Assembly (NCBI RefSeq): GCF_019209905.1
Contig: NZ_JAHUTM010000001.1
Span: 62,001 to 126,000 of the forward strand
Direction of reading: 5' to 3'
DNA length: 64,000 nt
From: Corynebacterium sp. TAE3-ERU12
GTDB taxonomy: Bacteria; Actinomycetota; Actinomycetes; Mycobacteriales; Mycobacteriaceae
A model generated the notes under the pieces. That model searched no databases. It was not told where the DNA came from and saw only the letters and a program-made list of their open reading frames with translations. Of the stretch, positions 27,235 to 36,852 are shown piece by piece; positions within the stretch are counted from its first letter, which is position 1; each line of letters begins with the position of its first letter. Both the position numbers and the translations under genes were made by a program.

Positions 27235-27304
27235 AAATCCGTACGAATTGCGCAGATCCGTGCGAAATTCCGTACGGGTTTGCGCAATTGGTACGGATCT
27301 GCGC
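27235..27304. repeat. Palindromic intergenic element, copy 5
   Basis: Left arm AATCCGTACGAATTGCGC, right arm GCGCAATTGGTACGGATC, centre GAAATTCC. It lies between convergent nitroreductase and DUF559 genes. Confidence 0.88.
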
Positions 27305-27352
27305 TAGTGAGTGCGGGACGCGGCCGGGCAGCGGTGCGGGCAGCGGGCGGCG

Positions 27353-28327
27353 TCAACGTCGGAAAGCGGAGAGCTCATCAAGCCGGTAGCGCCCGACAAA
27401 TTCGCCACCCCGGCCCTCCCGCTGGCTAAACGCCACCACCAACTGACGCACCCACTCCGGGTCAGACAACTGCTTCCACGTGCCGCGAAAAACACGCAAA
27501 CCAGCGTTGACCAGCTGCGACTCCCGGTTCAGCTGCTTGCGCGCCACCGCCATCGGCGAACCGTACTTGCCGGAAGTCTTCACCAGGCCGTCGAACTCGA
27601 CCACCAGCCCGCGATCCGGCCACATAAAATCGACCACCCCGATGCCACAACCCCGCGAGTCAAACACCTTGACCTGCTGCAACGGCTGCGGCAAACCATT
27701 GCGGGCACACACCCACCGCACCAACGACTCACCCGGCGTCTGGCTCCGATCACTGGCCAACGCGCACACCTCGCGCGCCTGCGCCACCCCAGAACGACTC
27801 GCGCAGCCCGCCAACACGCGAACCAGGTCCTGCCGTCGGCACCGGCCCCGCCACAACGCCGATTCCGCCGTCACCAGGCCCGATGACGGCCCATAGAATA
27901 ATGCCGACTCCACAGCAGCGCGTGCCGACGTCGTCACCTGAATGCCGTCAACCCACTGAGTATCCCCATGCAGGCGATAATCGCGGCGGCGAATGGCCGT
28001 GCCGCGACGGCAACTACGCGAACCCGGGGCGACCACATCAACCACCAGGCCCGGCGGCAGAAGATGCCCCAGGCCAAGCACCGACGCCGCGGCCGGACCC
28101 GCCAACACCGCGTCCGGGAAACGCAGACCGACCGCGCGGGCGCGCAACGCGAACTGCTCATGCGGCGGGCGGTCCTCCGGGCGGGCGTACACACCGCGGA
28201 TAACGGGTGCGAGCTCACCGCGGCGCAGCATCGATTGCAGCACCCGCAGGCCTTGCGGGGACTGGGCGTTGCGCAGCACCAGCCCCGATTCCGTATTGAT
28301 CACCAATGATTCCCGCTCGTCGCTCAT
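27353..28327 (-). CDS. AbiEi-like / DUF559-domain protein
   Basis: A 324-residue protein. The N-terminal part resembles the AbiEi antitoxin family found in type IV toxin-antitoxin proteins (RRGELAPVIRGVYARP, ARAAVESALFYG). The C-terminal part resembles DUF559, a Vsr-like PD-(D/E)xK fold, with GVVDFMWPDRGLVVEFDG and a following Lys/Arg-rich helix. No AbiEii-like toxin gene is adjacent. This architecture is common in actinobacteria and its role is unproven; a defence or DNA-repair nuclease is an inference. Confidence 0.75.
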   Translation of the reverse strand: MSDERESLVINTESGLVLRNAQSPQGLRVLQSMLRRGELAPVIRGVYARPEDRPPHEQFALRARAVGLRFPDAVLAGPAAASVLGLGHLLPPGLVVDVVAPGSRSCRRGTAIRRRDYRLHGDTQWVDGIQVTTSARAAVESALFYGPSSGLVTAESALWRGRCRRQDLVRVLAGCASRSGVAQAREVCALASDRSQTPGESLVRWVCARNGLPQPLQQVKVFDSRGCGIGVVDFMWPDRGLVVEFDGLVKTSGKYGSPMAVARKQLNRESQLVNAGLRVFRGTWKQLSDPEWVRQLVVAFSQREGRGGEFVGRYRLDELSAFRR

Positions 28328-28464
28328 TTCAGCGGCCCCCTCCGTTGACGTCGTTACTACTTAGACGCCACGAACACCGGTTCTGGTTCCGTGCCATCCG
28401 AAAATTTCGGCGGCGGGGTGGGCAAACGGGTGGGGGAAACCGGTTGGGAAAGGGTTGGTGATGA

Positions 28465-28553
28465 CAGATCCGTACCAATTGCGCAAACCCGTACGGAATT
28501 TCGCACGGATCTGCGCAATTCGTACGGATCTGCGCAATTCGTACGGATCTGCG
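28465..28553. repeat. Palindromic intergenic element, copy 6, with an extra half-arm
   Basis: A standard element followed by a second tandem copy of the right arm: GCGCAATTCGTACGGATCT occurs twice in a row. The 329-base gap 28328-28656 otherwise holds GC-rich DNA and three CCGACGGTGGCG units, one overlapping an 11-mer at 28574-28584. I see no gene in it. Confidence 0.88.
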
Positions 28554-28656
28554 GCTGGGGGCGGCTGGGGGTGGCTTGCCGACGGTGGCGCCGACGGGCA
28601 CGTCCGACGGTGGCGCCGCCCGCCGCTGCCGACGGTGGCGCTGCCGCCCGCCCCAC

Positions 28657-30738
28657 CTAACCGAGCGACATGGCCAGGTCCACGGCCTGCTTAATGGCCC
28701 GCTTGGCATCAAGCTCGGCCGCAACGTCGGCACCGCCAATGACAGTGACGCGATCAGGCAGGGCGGCGCGGGCGGCGTCGTCAAGCGGCTCGGTGCGCCC
28801 CAGCGGCGCCAATTCCGACACCTGGCCGGTGCACAGAATGACAGAGTCAACCGGAATGACCTGGTCTTCCCCGTTTTCAGTGATGTGCAGGCCTTCGTCG
28901 TCGATACGGCGGTAGCTCACCCCGGTGTGGTGGTGCACGCCAGCTTTTTTCAGTTCGGCGCGGTGCACCCAGCCGGTGGTCTTGCCCAGGTTTTTGCCGA
29001 TGCGGGTCTCCTTGCGCTGCAGGATGTGCACCTCGCGGTCGATGGCGCCGGGGGCGTCCTCGTGGGCGATGGGTTCGGTCAGGCCGGCGCGGAACTCGGC
29101 CGGGTCCGCCACGCCCCACAGTTTCGACCACTCGGCGACGCTCTGGTTGGACTCGCGGGTGAGGAACTCAGCGACGTCGATACCAATACCGCCGGCGCCG
29201 AGAATCGCCACCCGCTCGCCGGCGATTTTCGCCCCGGACAGCAGTTCGTCGTACCGGATGACGCTGGGGTGGTCGATGCCGGCGATGCTCGGCACACGCG
29301 GAGTCACGCCTGAGGCGACAACCACGTGGTCGAATTCGCCCAGGTCATCGACGTCAACGCGGGTGCCTAGGTGCACCGGCACGGCAAGGACTTCCAGGCG
29401 CCGGCGGAAGTACCGCAGCGTCTCGGCGTAGTCCTCCTTGCCCGGAATCCGGGCAGCCAACCGGAATTGGCCACCAATGGATTGGCTGGCTTCGAAAATC
29501 TCGACTGTGTGTCCGCGGTTGGCGGCTGCTTCGGCGAAGGCCAGGCCGGCGACTCCGGCGCCTATGACGGCGATGCGTTGGGTGGTTCGCGGCGGCACCA
29601 TTTTGGGGAAGAGTTCCAGTTCGCGCCCGGCTACCGGGTTGACCAGGCAGGATGCGCGTTTGTTGGCGAAGGTGTGGTCGAGGCAGGCCTGGTTGCAGGC
29701 GATGCAGGTATTGACTTCGTCGGCACGCCCGGCGGCGGCTTTATTCAGCATGTCGGGGTCGGCGAGGAGTGGGCGGGCCATGGAGATGAGGTCGGCGTCG
29801 CCGCGTTCGAGGATCGCTTCGGCCAGTTGGGGGCTGTTGATGCGGTTGGAGGCGCATACGGTCACATTGGCGTCCCGACGCAGCCGCCCGGACAGTTCCG
29901 CGAATGCTGCGCGCGGCACTGAGGTGACGATGGTGGGGACGCGGGCTTCGTGCCAGCCGATGCCGGTATTGAAAACGTCGACGCCAGCGTCGGAAAGCAA
30001 TCCGGCCAGTTCGATGGTTTCGTCCCAGGTTTGGCCGTCTTCGACCAGGTCAAGTAGTGAAATGCGGTATTGGAGGAGGAAGTCGGCGCCGACCTCGTCG
30101 CGGATTCGGCGCACAATTTCCACGGGGAAGCGCATGCGTTTTTCCGCGGACCCGCCCCAGGCGTCGGTGCGGTGGTTGGTGCGCGCGGCGAGGAATTGGT
30201 TGATGAGGTAGCCCTCGGACCCCATGATTTCGATGCCGTCGTAGCCGGCGGCCTTGGCTAGTTTCGCGGCCCGCACGTAGGCGTTGATGGTGCGGCGGAC
30301 GCCGAAGCCGGTGAGTTTGCGGGCTTTGAATGGGGTGATGGGGGATTTGGTGGTGCTCGCGCTGCGGTTGAGGGGGTGGTAGCCGTACCGGCCGGCGTGG
30401 AGGAGTTGCAGTACGACGTGGGAGTTGTGTTCGTGGATGGCGTCGGTGACGTGGCGGTGGTTGCGGGCCATGCGTTTGGACGCCATGAGGGAGCCGGCGG
30501 GCAGGAGCCAGCCCTCCACATTGGGTGCGTATCCGCCGGTGACGATGAGTCCGGTGCCGCCTTCGGCGCGGCGGGCGAGGTATGCGGCGAGTTGGGGGAT
30601 GTCTTTGGTGCGGTCTTCCAGGCCGGCGTGCATCGATCCCATGACGAGGCGGTTGCGCAGGGTGAGCGGGCCGACGTTCAGGGGTGCGGTCAGGTGTGGG
30701 TATGGGGTGTTCGGTGCGGGCTGGTTGGGCTGAACCAT
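28657..30738 (-). CDS. NADH:flavin oxidoreductase / 2,4-dienoyl-CoA reductase-like enzyme
   Basis: A 693-residue protein with FadH-like architecture. An N-terminal old-yellow-enzyme barrel (LRNRLVMGSMHAGLED, YDGIEIMGSEGYLINQF) is followed by an Fe-S motif CIACNQACLDHTF with a further downstream Cys. Then come FAD- and NAD(P)-binding Rossmann regions (IAVIGAGVAGLAFAEAAANRG, VAILGAGGIGIDVAEF). E. coli FadH reduces 2,4-dienoyl-CoA during unsaturated fatty-acid oxidation, which would suit the FadD/acyl-CoA oxidase genes in this window. The start at 30738 matches the family N-terminus; an ATG at 30777 is possible. Confidence 0.88.
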   Translation of the reverse strand: MVQPNQPAPNTPYPHLTAPLNVGPLTLRNRLVMGSMHAGLEDRTKDIPQLAAYLARRAEGGTGLIVTGGYAPNVEGWLLPAGSLMASKRMARNHRHVTDAIHEHNSHVVLQLLHAGRYGYHPLNRSASTTKSPITPFKARKLTGFGVRRTINAYVRAAKLAKAAGYDGIEIMGSEGYLINQFLAARTNHRTDAWGGSAEKRMRFPVEIVRRIRDEVGADFLLQYRISLLDLVEDGQTWDETIELAGLLSDAGVDVFNTGIGWHEARVPTIVTSVPRAAFAELSGRLRRDANVTVCASNRINSPQLAEAILERGDADLISMARPLLADPDMLNKAAAGRADEVNTCIACNQACLDHTFANKRASCLVNPVAGRELELFPKMVPPRTTQRIAVIGAGVAGLAFAEAAANRGHTVEIFEASQSIGGQFRLAARIPGKEDYAETLRYFRRRLEVLAVPVHLGTRVDVDDLGEFDHVVVASGVTPRVPSIAGIDHPSVIRYDELLSGAKIAGERVAILGAGGIGIDVAEFLTRESNQSVAEWSKLWGVADPAEFRAGLTEPIAHEDAPGAIDREVHILQRKETRIGKNLGKTTGWVHRAELKKAGVHHHTGVSYRRIDDEGLHITENGEDQVIPVDSVILCTGQVSELAPLGRTEPLDDAARAALPDRVTVIGGADVAAELDAKRAIKQAVDLAMSLG

Positions 30739-30871
30739 GGCGAGATTGTTGCACGTGGGCGGGGCGTGCCGGGCCATTTCGGGGAAATAACTAAAGGAGC
30801 TTCTTAGTTACGCGGGCGTAGGCTAAAAATGTCGGCTTACCAGTGTCGATAGTGGTCTGCTTAGGCGAGGC

Positions 30872-30877
30872 TACAAT
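30872..30877 (+). promoter_or_regulatory. Candidate -10 box upstream of lysX
   Basis: TACAAT within GAGGCTACAATGAGC is a strong -10 match about 65 bases before the GTG start. No good -35 is visible. Between it and lysX lie two tandem 11-mer copies at 30890-30900 and 30907-30917. Confidence 0.5.
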
Positions 30878-30942
30878 GAGCTGTCGGTTGCTTGCCGACG
30901 GTAGTTGCTTGCCGACGGTGACGCCGGCGGAAGGAGAAGACA

Positions 30943-33900
30943 GTGGCGCAGTCACGAGTGCTTCGCGCGGTCCCGGCGGTCTATGGCTGGTTGCTTACCT
31001 GCTACGCCGTGGTGGCGTTGGTTTTTAGTGTGGTGTCGCCACTGCGCGGCAATCTGCGCGGTATCCGCGAGCTGCTCGATATTGTGCTGCTGCCGATCCC
31101 GGAATACTCGGTGTCGTGGGCGTTGGTGTTGTTCATTATCGCCGCTGGCATTTTCGCTCGGAAGCGTGCCGCCTGGTGGGTGATTGTCACCATCACCGCC
31201 GCGAGCAATGTGTACAACCTTGGCGTGCTGGCAGGCGTTGACCTGGGCGAATCGAGTCCGGCGGGGCTGTATTGGATAGGTGTGGGCACCCAGACGCTTA
31301 TCCTCATTGCGCTGGTGCTGACCAGGGACCTGTTTCCCGCACAGGTGCGTCGCGCCGCAGTTGGCCGGGCGGTGGGGGTATTCGCGCTGCTGGTGATTAT
31401 CGGCACGGCCTGTGGTTGGGCGTTGGTGCGGACTTTCCCTGGTACGGGCCCGGCGGCATTGGTGGCCGAGGATCGGTTCTGGTGGACGCTGAACCGCGTG
31501 CTGGGGTTTTCTTTATTGCCGTTGAATCAGTTCGACGGCCACCCGCCGCAGTGGGTTGCCTTGGTGGTGAGTTTTTTCGGGGCGGTTGCTCTTCTTGGGG
31601 CGGTGTTTACCCTGTTGCGGTCCCAGGGCGGGCAAAATTCGCTTACTGCTGCTGACGAGACGGCTATCCGCGCGATGCTCACCCGGTGGGGTGCGAATGA
31701 TTCTTTGGGGTATTTCGCCACCCGCCGGGATAAGTCGGTGGTCTACGCCAATTCGGGCCGTGCCGCGGTGTCGTACCGGGTGGAGGTCGGGGTCATTTTG
31801 GCTTCCGGTGACCCTATTGGTGACCCGGATCATTGGGACAGCGCCATCACGAATTTTTTGTTGATGGCCCGGAATTATGGCTGGACCCCGGCGGTGATGG
31901 GCGCCTCGGCGGCGGGTGCACGGGCGTGGCGCCGCGCCGGGCTCAGTGAGTTCCACCTGGGCGATGAGGCGATTATTGACACTGCTGATTACCGCATTTC
32001 GGGCCCGGATCGGAAGGCGCTGCGGCAGGCGGTGCACCGCGCGGGCAATGCGGGGGTGAGTGTGCGGATTCGTCGGCATGGGGAGATCAGTGCTGATGAG
32101 TTCGTCGCTATTAGTGCCGATGCGGATCGGTGGCGGGACACGACCGATGAGCGTGGTTTTTCGATGGCGCTGGGCCGGCTCGGCGACCCCGCCGATAGTG
32201 AGAACCTGCTGGTTGAGGCTTTGCACGGGGGCAAGCGGGTGGCGTTGTTGAGCTTTTCGCCGTGGGGCCGCACCGGTGCGTCGCTGGATACGATGCGCCG
32301 GGCTCCGCAGGCGCCGAATGGGTGCGTGGAGTTGATGGTGACGTCCCTGTGCCAGAACGCCGACGGGGTGGGGGTGCGCCGGATTTCGTTGAATTTCGCG
32401 GTTTTTCGTACCGTGTTCGCCTCTGAGGATGAGCTGGGTGTGGGCCCGTTGCTGCGCCTGAACCGTGGGGTGCTGACGTTCTTATCCCGCTTTTGGCAGA
32501 TGGAGGCGTTGTACCGGTCGAATCAGAAGTACGCCCCGCAGTGGGTGCCGCGGTATGTGTGTTTCGCCAACCGCCGTACGTTGCCGTCGGTGGCTTTGGC
32601 CGGTGGTATTGCGGAGGGCTTCATGCCGTGGCCGCAGCGCACGGGCCGGCTGAAGCATTCCACGACGTCGGCGACGAGCCCGGCCGCCCGGGCTGCCTAT
32701 GCCGCGGTGCCGGATATTCTTGCTGGTGGTGCGCCCGCCCCGCGTCGCATTCCGGAGCAGACCGCCGCCCGTATCGCCGAGGCCACCGCCATGCAGGCCA
32801 GTGGGGTGAACCCGTGGCCGGTTGCTGCGGCGCCGGATACGCCGTGTGCTGGTATCGCCGGCGCTGTTGCCCAGGGCAGCCGCGAGGTGCTGTCGATTGC
32901 TGGTCGCGTATTGGCCAAGCGTGATTTCGGTGGCGTGATTTTCCTGCGGGTGCGTGATTTCACCGGCGACTGCCAGGTCCTCGTGGAGCGCACCAGTGCC
33001 GCCTACCAGGTGCTTTCCGACGTTGACCTCGCCGATCTGGTGCGTGTCGACGGTGTTGCGGGCAGGTCCGATAAAGGCGAACCCTCGCTATTTGCTGACT
33101 CTGCGCAGCTGACCGCCAAGGGCCTGCACCCACTGCCCGATAAGCGTCGTGGCCTGCGGGACCCGGAGACGCGAGTGCGCAATAGGCATGTCGACCTGGC
33201 CGTCGGCAAGCAATCCCGGGAAGCGTTGGTGGCACGGTCGGCGATTCTGCAGGCAGTGCGCGGCGTGCTCGTCGGCAAGCAGTACCTCGAGGTGGAGACG
33301 CCGATTCTGCAGCAAGTACACGGCGGGGCGAATGCGCGGCCATTCCGGACCCATATCAACGCCTATGACCAGGACGTGTACCTGCGAATTGCGCCGGAGC
33401 TGTACCTGAAACGCCTGCTGTGCGGCGGTGTGGAGCGCGTATTTGAGCTTGGCCGGACATTCCGGAATGAGGGTGTTGATGCGACACATAACCCCGAATT
33501 CACCATCCTCGAGGCATACGAAATATACGGCGACTACACCTCCATGCGGCTGCTGTGCCAACACATCGTGCAGCAGGCCGCCATCGCCGCCAATGGGCAG
33601 TGCACAGTGCCGGGGCCCGACGGGCAGCCGGTGGATATTTCCGGGGACTGGCCGGTAGTGCGGTTCTTCGACGCGATCACCACGGCGCTGCGGGCGCGCG
33701 GAATCGAGACCGAGCAGCTCACTGCAGCCACCGACGCCGCCACCCTGCGCAGGCTATGCGACCAGGCCGGGGTGCCGCACCGGCCGGACTGGGACGCCGG
33801 GCAGATTTCGCTGGAAATGTATGAGCGCCTGGTGGAGGAGCACACCGGCCGGCCGACGTTCTACACCGATTTCCCCACCAGCGTGTCCCCGCTCACCCGC

Positions 33901-34221
33901 GCGCACCGCAGCGAGCCTGGGGTGGCCGAACGGTGGGACCTGGTGGCCTGGGGAGTGGAGCTGGGTACTGCCTATACCGAACTGACCGACCCCCTGGAGC
34001 AGCGCCGCCGCCTGGAGCAGCAATCTTTGCTGGCCGCTGACGGTGACCCGGAGGCGATGGAAGTTGATGAAGATTTCCTGCGTGCCCTGGAATTCGGGAT
34101 GCCGCCCACCGGTGGGTTGGGTATGGGCATCGACAGATTAGTGATGCTCATTACCGGTTTAAGTATCCGCGACAGCCTGCCGTTTCCCTTCGTGCGGCCC
34201 GAAGCCGACCCGCGCGGCTAG
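30943..34221 (+). CDS. lysX: Bifunctional lysyl-tRNA synthetase / phosphatidylglycerol lysyltransferase LysX
   Basis: A 1092-residue fusion. Residues 1 to ~215 hold several membrane spans. A DUF2156/MprF-like aminoacyl-phosphatidylglycerol synthase domain runs to about 560 (GYFATRRDKSVVYANSGRA, SLNFAVFRTVF). A class II lysyl-tRNA synthetase follows, with an OB-fold, motif 2 FRNEGVDATHNPEFT and motif 3 GLGMGIDRLVM. The enzyme charges tRNA-Lys and transfers Lys to phosphatidylglycerol, lowering membrane charge and protecting against cationic peptides. The GTG start follows AAGGAG. Two 11-mers in the synthetase part both encode VGKQ. Confidence 0.95.
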   Translation: MAQSRVLRAVPAVYGWLLTCYAVVALVFSVVSPLRGNLRGIRELLDIVLLPIPEYSVSWALVLFIIAAGIFARKRAAWWVIVTITAASNVYNLGVLAGVDLGESSPAGLYWIGVGTQTLILIALVLTRDLFPAQVRRAAVGRAVGVFALLVIIGTACGWALVRTFPGTGPAALVAEDRFWWTLNRVLGFSLLPLNQFDGHPPQWVALVVSFFGAVALLGAVFTLLRSQGGQNSLTAADETAIRAMLTRWGANDSLGYFATRRDKSVVYANSGRAAVSYRVEVGVILASGDPIGDPDHWDSAITNFLLMARNYGWTPAVMGASAAGARAWRRAGLSEFHLGDEAIIDTADYRISGPDRKALRQAVHRAGNAGVSVRIRRHGEISADEFVAISADADRWRDTTDERGFSMALGRLGDPADSENLLVEALHGGKRVALLSFSPWGRTGASLDTMRRAPQAPNGCVELMVTSLCQNADGVGVRRISLNFAVFRTVFASEDELGVGPLLRLNRGVLTFLSRFWQMEALYRSNQKYAPQWVPRYVCFANRRTLPSVALAGGIAEGFMPWPQRTGRLKHSTTSATSPAARAAYAAVPDILAGGAPAPRRIPEQTAARIAEATAMQASGVNPWPVAAAPDTPCAGIAGAVAQGSREVLSIAGRVLAKRDFGGVIFLRVRDFTGDCQVLVERTSAAYQVLSDVDLADLVRVDGVAGRSDKGEPSLFADSAQLTAKGLHPLPDKRRGLRDPETRVRNRHVDLAVGKQSREALVARSAILQAVRGVLVGKQYLEVETPILQQVHGGANARPFRTHINAYDQDVYLRIAPELYLKRLLCGGVERVFELGRTFRNEGVDATHNPEFTILEAYEIYGDYTSMRLLCQHIVQQAAIAANGQCTVPGPDGQPVDISGDWPVVRFFDAITTALRARGIETEQLTAATDAATLRRLCDQAGVPHRPDWDAGQISLEMYERLVEEHTGRPTFYTDFPTSVSPLTRAHRSEPGVAERWDLVAWGVELGTAYTELTDPLEQRRRLEQQSLLAADGDPEAMEVDEDFLRALEFGMPPTGGLGMGIDRLVMLITGLSIRDSLPFPFVRPEADPRG

Positions 34222-34232
34222 GGTAGGAAAGC

Positions 34233-35252
34233 GTGAAGATTCCTACCCGATACCAGCTTCTCCTCATCGCCGCGTTGTCGGTGGTGGCGTTGGTGTCGCT
34301 AGGCATTGTGGTGTTCGAGCCGGAGTGGTCTGAGGATACCGCCGACCGCGAGCCGACCGCGTCGGCGCAGCCCGCACCGCAGCGGCCGGGCCCCGAAGCG
34401 TGGCTCGAATACGGTCGCCTCGACTCCGGCACCGGTGAGCTCGTCGCACCCGATGCCCGGGTGGCCTACGGCGAGGGGCCCCGCCAATTCGGTGACCTCT
34501 ACGTGCCGCGGGTGCTCGACCCCGCCTTGCCGGTGCCGCTGGTGGTTATGATCCACGGCGGCGGCTGGACCCAACAATCCACCCTAGAAGGCATGAATGC
34601 CCTGGCCAGCGACATGGTTTCGCGTGGGGTCGCGGTGTGGAATATCGAGTACCGGGGCACCGTGCCCGGCGCCGATGCGGCAACAGACCCCAATATCGGT
34701 GGCTGGCCCGGCACCTACGACGATGTCGCCGCGGCGATTGACTTCATCCCCAACCTGCACTCCAGCTCCCCGGTGGCCCTGGACCTATCCCGGGTGGTGG
34801 TCACCGGGATCAGTGCGGGTGGCAACCTCACCGCGTGGGTGTCGACACGCCAGGTGCTGCCCCCGGAAGCCCCCGGCGCGAACCCGGGTTTCATCCCGCT
34901 GGCATACGTGCCGGTGGCTGGGGTGTACGACATGGCGCTTGCCCATAGTCGCCAGGATCGGTTTGTGGCGGCCCTGCTCGGCGGCACCCCGGAGGATGTG
35001 CCAGACCATTATCGCCTGGCCTCGCCGGCGCAGAATATTGACATCACGAAGCAGTTGACCATCCTGCACGGCCGCAATGACCAGGTCGTCAACGTCGAGC
35101 AGGCCACGGTGTACGCGGACCGTATCGCTGCGGCTGGCGGCACGGTTGATGTGCGGCTTTTCGATGACGCCGCCCATTCGTCGTGGGCTGATCCAAATGC
35201 GGTGCCGTGGCAGTCGGCACGCGAGGCGATCCTGGATCATCTGGCCGGCTGA
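34233..35252 (+). CDS. Membrane-anchored or secreted alpha/beta-hydrolase (esterase)
   Basis: A 339-residue protein with an N-terminal hydrophobic anchor (LLLIAALSVVALVSLGIVVF) and a carboxylesterase fold. VVMIHGGGWTQQS is the oxyanion loop of the hormone-sensitive-lipase/BD-FAE type, VTGISAGGNL the nucleophile elbow, and LFDDAAHSSWAD supplies the catalytic His. It starts 11 bases after lysX and is probably cotranscribed with it. The substrate is unknown; an acyl or envelope ester is plausible from context only. Confidence 0.85.
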   Translation: MKIPTRYQLLLIAALSVVALVSLGIVVFEPEWSEDTADREPTASAQPAPQRPGPEAWLEYGRLDSGTGELVAPDARVAYGEGPRQFGDLYVPRVLDPALPVPLVVMIHGGGWTQQSTLEGMNALASDMVSRGVAVWNIEYRGTVPGADAATDPNIGGWPGTYDDVAAAIDFIPNLHSSSPVALDLSRVVVTGISAGGNLTAWVSTRQVLPPEAPGANPGFIPLAYVPVAGVYDMALAHSRQDRFVAALLGGTPEDVPDHYRLASPAQNIDITKQLTILHGRNDQVVNVEQATVYADRIAAAGGTVDVRLFDDAAHSSWADPNAVPWQSAREAILDHLAG

Positions 35253-35292
35253 GCCTGTGGGGCATTGGGGGCCCCGGCGCTATTGTGGGCCC

Positions 35293-36024
35293 ATGACGAA
35301 TCGAATCGCAGTCATCACCGGCGCCTCTTCCGGTATTGGCGCCGCCACCGCCGAGCAGCTTGCTGCCGCTGGCTGGGAGGTCCACCTGTGTGCCCGCCGT
35401 ACCGGTAACCTGCAGCGTTTAGCCGACAGCATTACCAATAATGGTGGTGTGGCCGAGGTGCACACCGTCGATATCACCAACCAGGAGCAGGTCGATGCGC
35501 TTGCCGACGCCCTGGCCGGCCGCGGTGTCGGTGTGTTGGTGAATAACGCCGGCGGCGCCTGGGGGCTGGAAAGCGTTGAGGACGCTGTCGAAGAGAAGTG
35601 GCGCTGGATGTACGAGGTCAACGTGCTGGGCACCTTGCGGGTGACCCGTGCGCTACTGCCGGAACTGAAGTCCGCCTCCGGCGCGGTGATTAACGTCGGT
35701 TCGGTGGCTGGCCGCTTCAACTACGTCGGCGGTGCGGGCTATAACGCCGCCAAGCATGGTGAGCGTTCGCTGACTGAGGTGCTGCGCAAGGAAATCGCCG
35801 CCGATGGTGTGCGCGTCACCGAGGTCGACCCCGGCCGTGTGCAGACCGACTTCTCCCTGGTGCGTTTCGATGGCGATGCCGAGAAGGCCGACGCTGTCTA
35901 CGCGGGGAAGGAAAATCTCACTGCCGAGGATATTGGTGAGGTAATCCGTTTCGTGGCGGACCGCCCAGCCCACGTCAATATCGACTTCGTGCAGGTCACC
36001 CCGATCGACCAGACCTCTATTTAA
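35293..36024 (+). CDS. Short-chain dehydrogenase/reductase (SDR), YdfG-like
   Basis: A 243-residue classical SDR with TGASSGIGAATAEQL near residue 9, NNAGGAWG, a catalytic Ser in INVGSVAGR and YNAAKHGE as YxxxK. LCARR after the second strand suggests NADP preference. It resembles 3-hydroxy-acid dehydrogenases of the YdfG type. A TATTGT hexamer ends six bases before the ATG, so it may have its own leaderless start. It is followed seven bases later by a second SDR. Confidence 0.88.
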   Translation: MTNRIAVITGASSGIGAATAEQLAAAGWEVHLCARRTGNLQRLADSITNNGGVAEVHTVDITNQEQVDALADALAGRGVGVLVNNAGGAWGLESVEDAVEEKWRWMYEVNVLGTLRVTRALLPELKSASGAVINVGSVAGRFNYVGGAGYNAAKHGERSLTEVLRKEIAADGVRVTEVDPGRVQTDFSLVRFDGDAEKADAVYAGKENLTAEDIGEVIRFVADRPAHVNIDFVQVTPIDQTSI

Positions 36025-36031
36025 GGTGCAT

Positions 36032-36766
36032 ATGACTGAGACTCCACAGAACACCACCCGCCCCATTGCCCTGGTCACTGGTGCGAGCCGCGGTATTGGC
36101 CGCGCCATTGCCCACGACCTGGGCCGCGACCACCACGTTGTGTGCGGCGCCACCAGTGTCGATGGCGCCCAGGCGATTGCCGACGAGCTGGACTCGGCCT
36201 CGACATTTGTCTGCGACGTCACCTCGGATACGGACCTCGCTGCCGCCGTCGGCAAGCTGGGCCTGGAACGCCTCGACGTCTTGGTGCACAACGCCGGCAT
36301 TAACGACGAAGGAACCATCGCGGAAACCGAGCGGGACCGGTGGCGGCGCATTTTCGAGGTCAACGTATTCGCGGTGGCCGAACTGTCTCGCCTGCTGCTG
36401 CCTGCCCTGCGCGCCGCCCGCGGCACCGTGGTGATGATTAACTCTGGGTCCGGGTACATGTCAGGCCCGAAGCAGGGGCCATACTCCGGCACGAAATTCG
36501 CGCTGCGTGCCCTGACCATGGCGATGCGCGAGGAAGAACGCGGCACGGTGCGGGTGTGCTCGGTGCATCCGGGCAAGGTCGATACCGATATGCAGGTGGA
36601 AATCCAGACCCGCCGCGGCAACGGGCCGGACACCTACGACGGCAGCGTCTACGTGCGGCCCGAGTCCATTGCCGGGGCGGTGCGGCTGTGCGTGGACACC
36701 ACCGACGAGTCCATCGTTGAGGAAGTTACGGTGCGGCCGGTGCGGCGGTGGCTGGGGCGGCGGTAG
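36032..36766 (+). CDS. Short-chain dehydrogenase/reductase (SDR)
   Basis: A 244-residue SDR with TGASRGIGRAIAHDL, HNAGINDEG, INSGSGYMSG and YSGTKFAL as the catalytic YxxxK. It is homologous in fold to the preceding SDR but distinct in sequence. The ATG at 36032 follows TAAGG; a GTG at 36026 is also possible. Its substrate is unknown. The 3' end runs into simple-sequence DNA based on GGTAGCTGGGGC. Confidence 0.88.
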   Translation: MTETPQNTTRPIALVTGASRGIGRAIAHDLGRDHHVVCGATSVDGAQAIADELDSASTFVCDVTSDTDLAAAVGKLGLERLDVLVHNAGINDEGTIAETERDRWRRIFEVNVFAVAELSRLLLPALRAARGTVVMINSGSGYMSGPKQGPYSGTKFALRALTMAMREEERGTVRVCSVHPGKVDTDMQVEIQTRRGNGPDTYDGSVYVRPESIAGAVRLCVDTTDESIVEEVTVRPVRRWLGRR

Positions 36767-36852
36767 CTGGGGCGCGGTAGCTGGGGCGGTGGCTGGGGTG
36801 GGCTGCCGGCTGCCTTTTCGCCGTCTTTCGCGCCCGGTGTCGCCCTCTTTCG

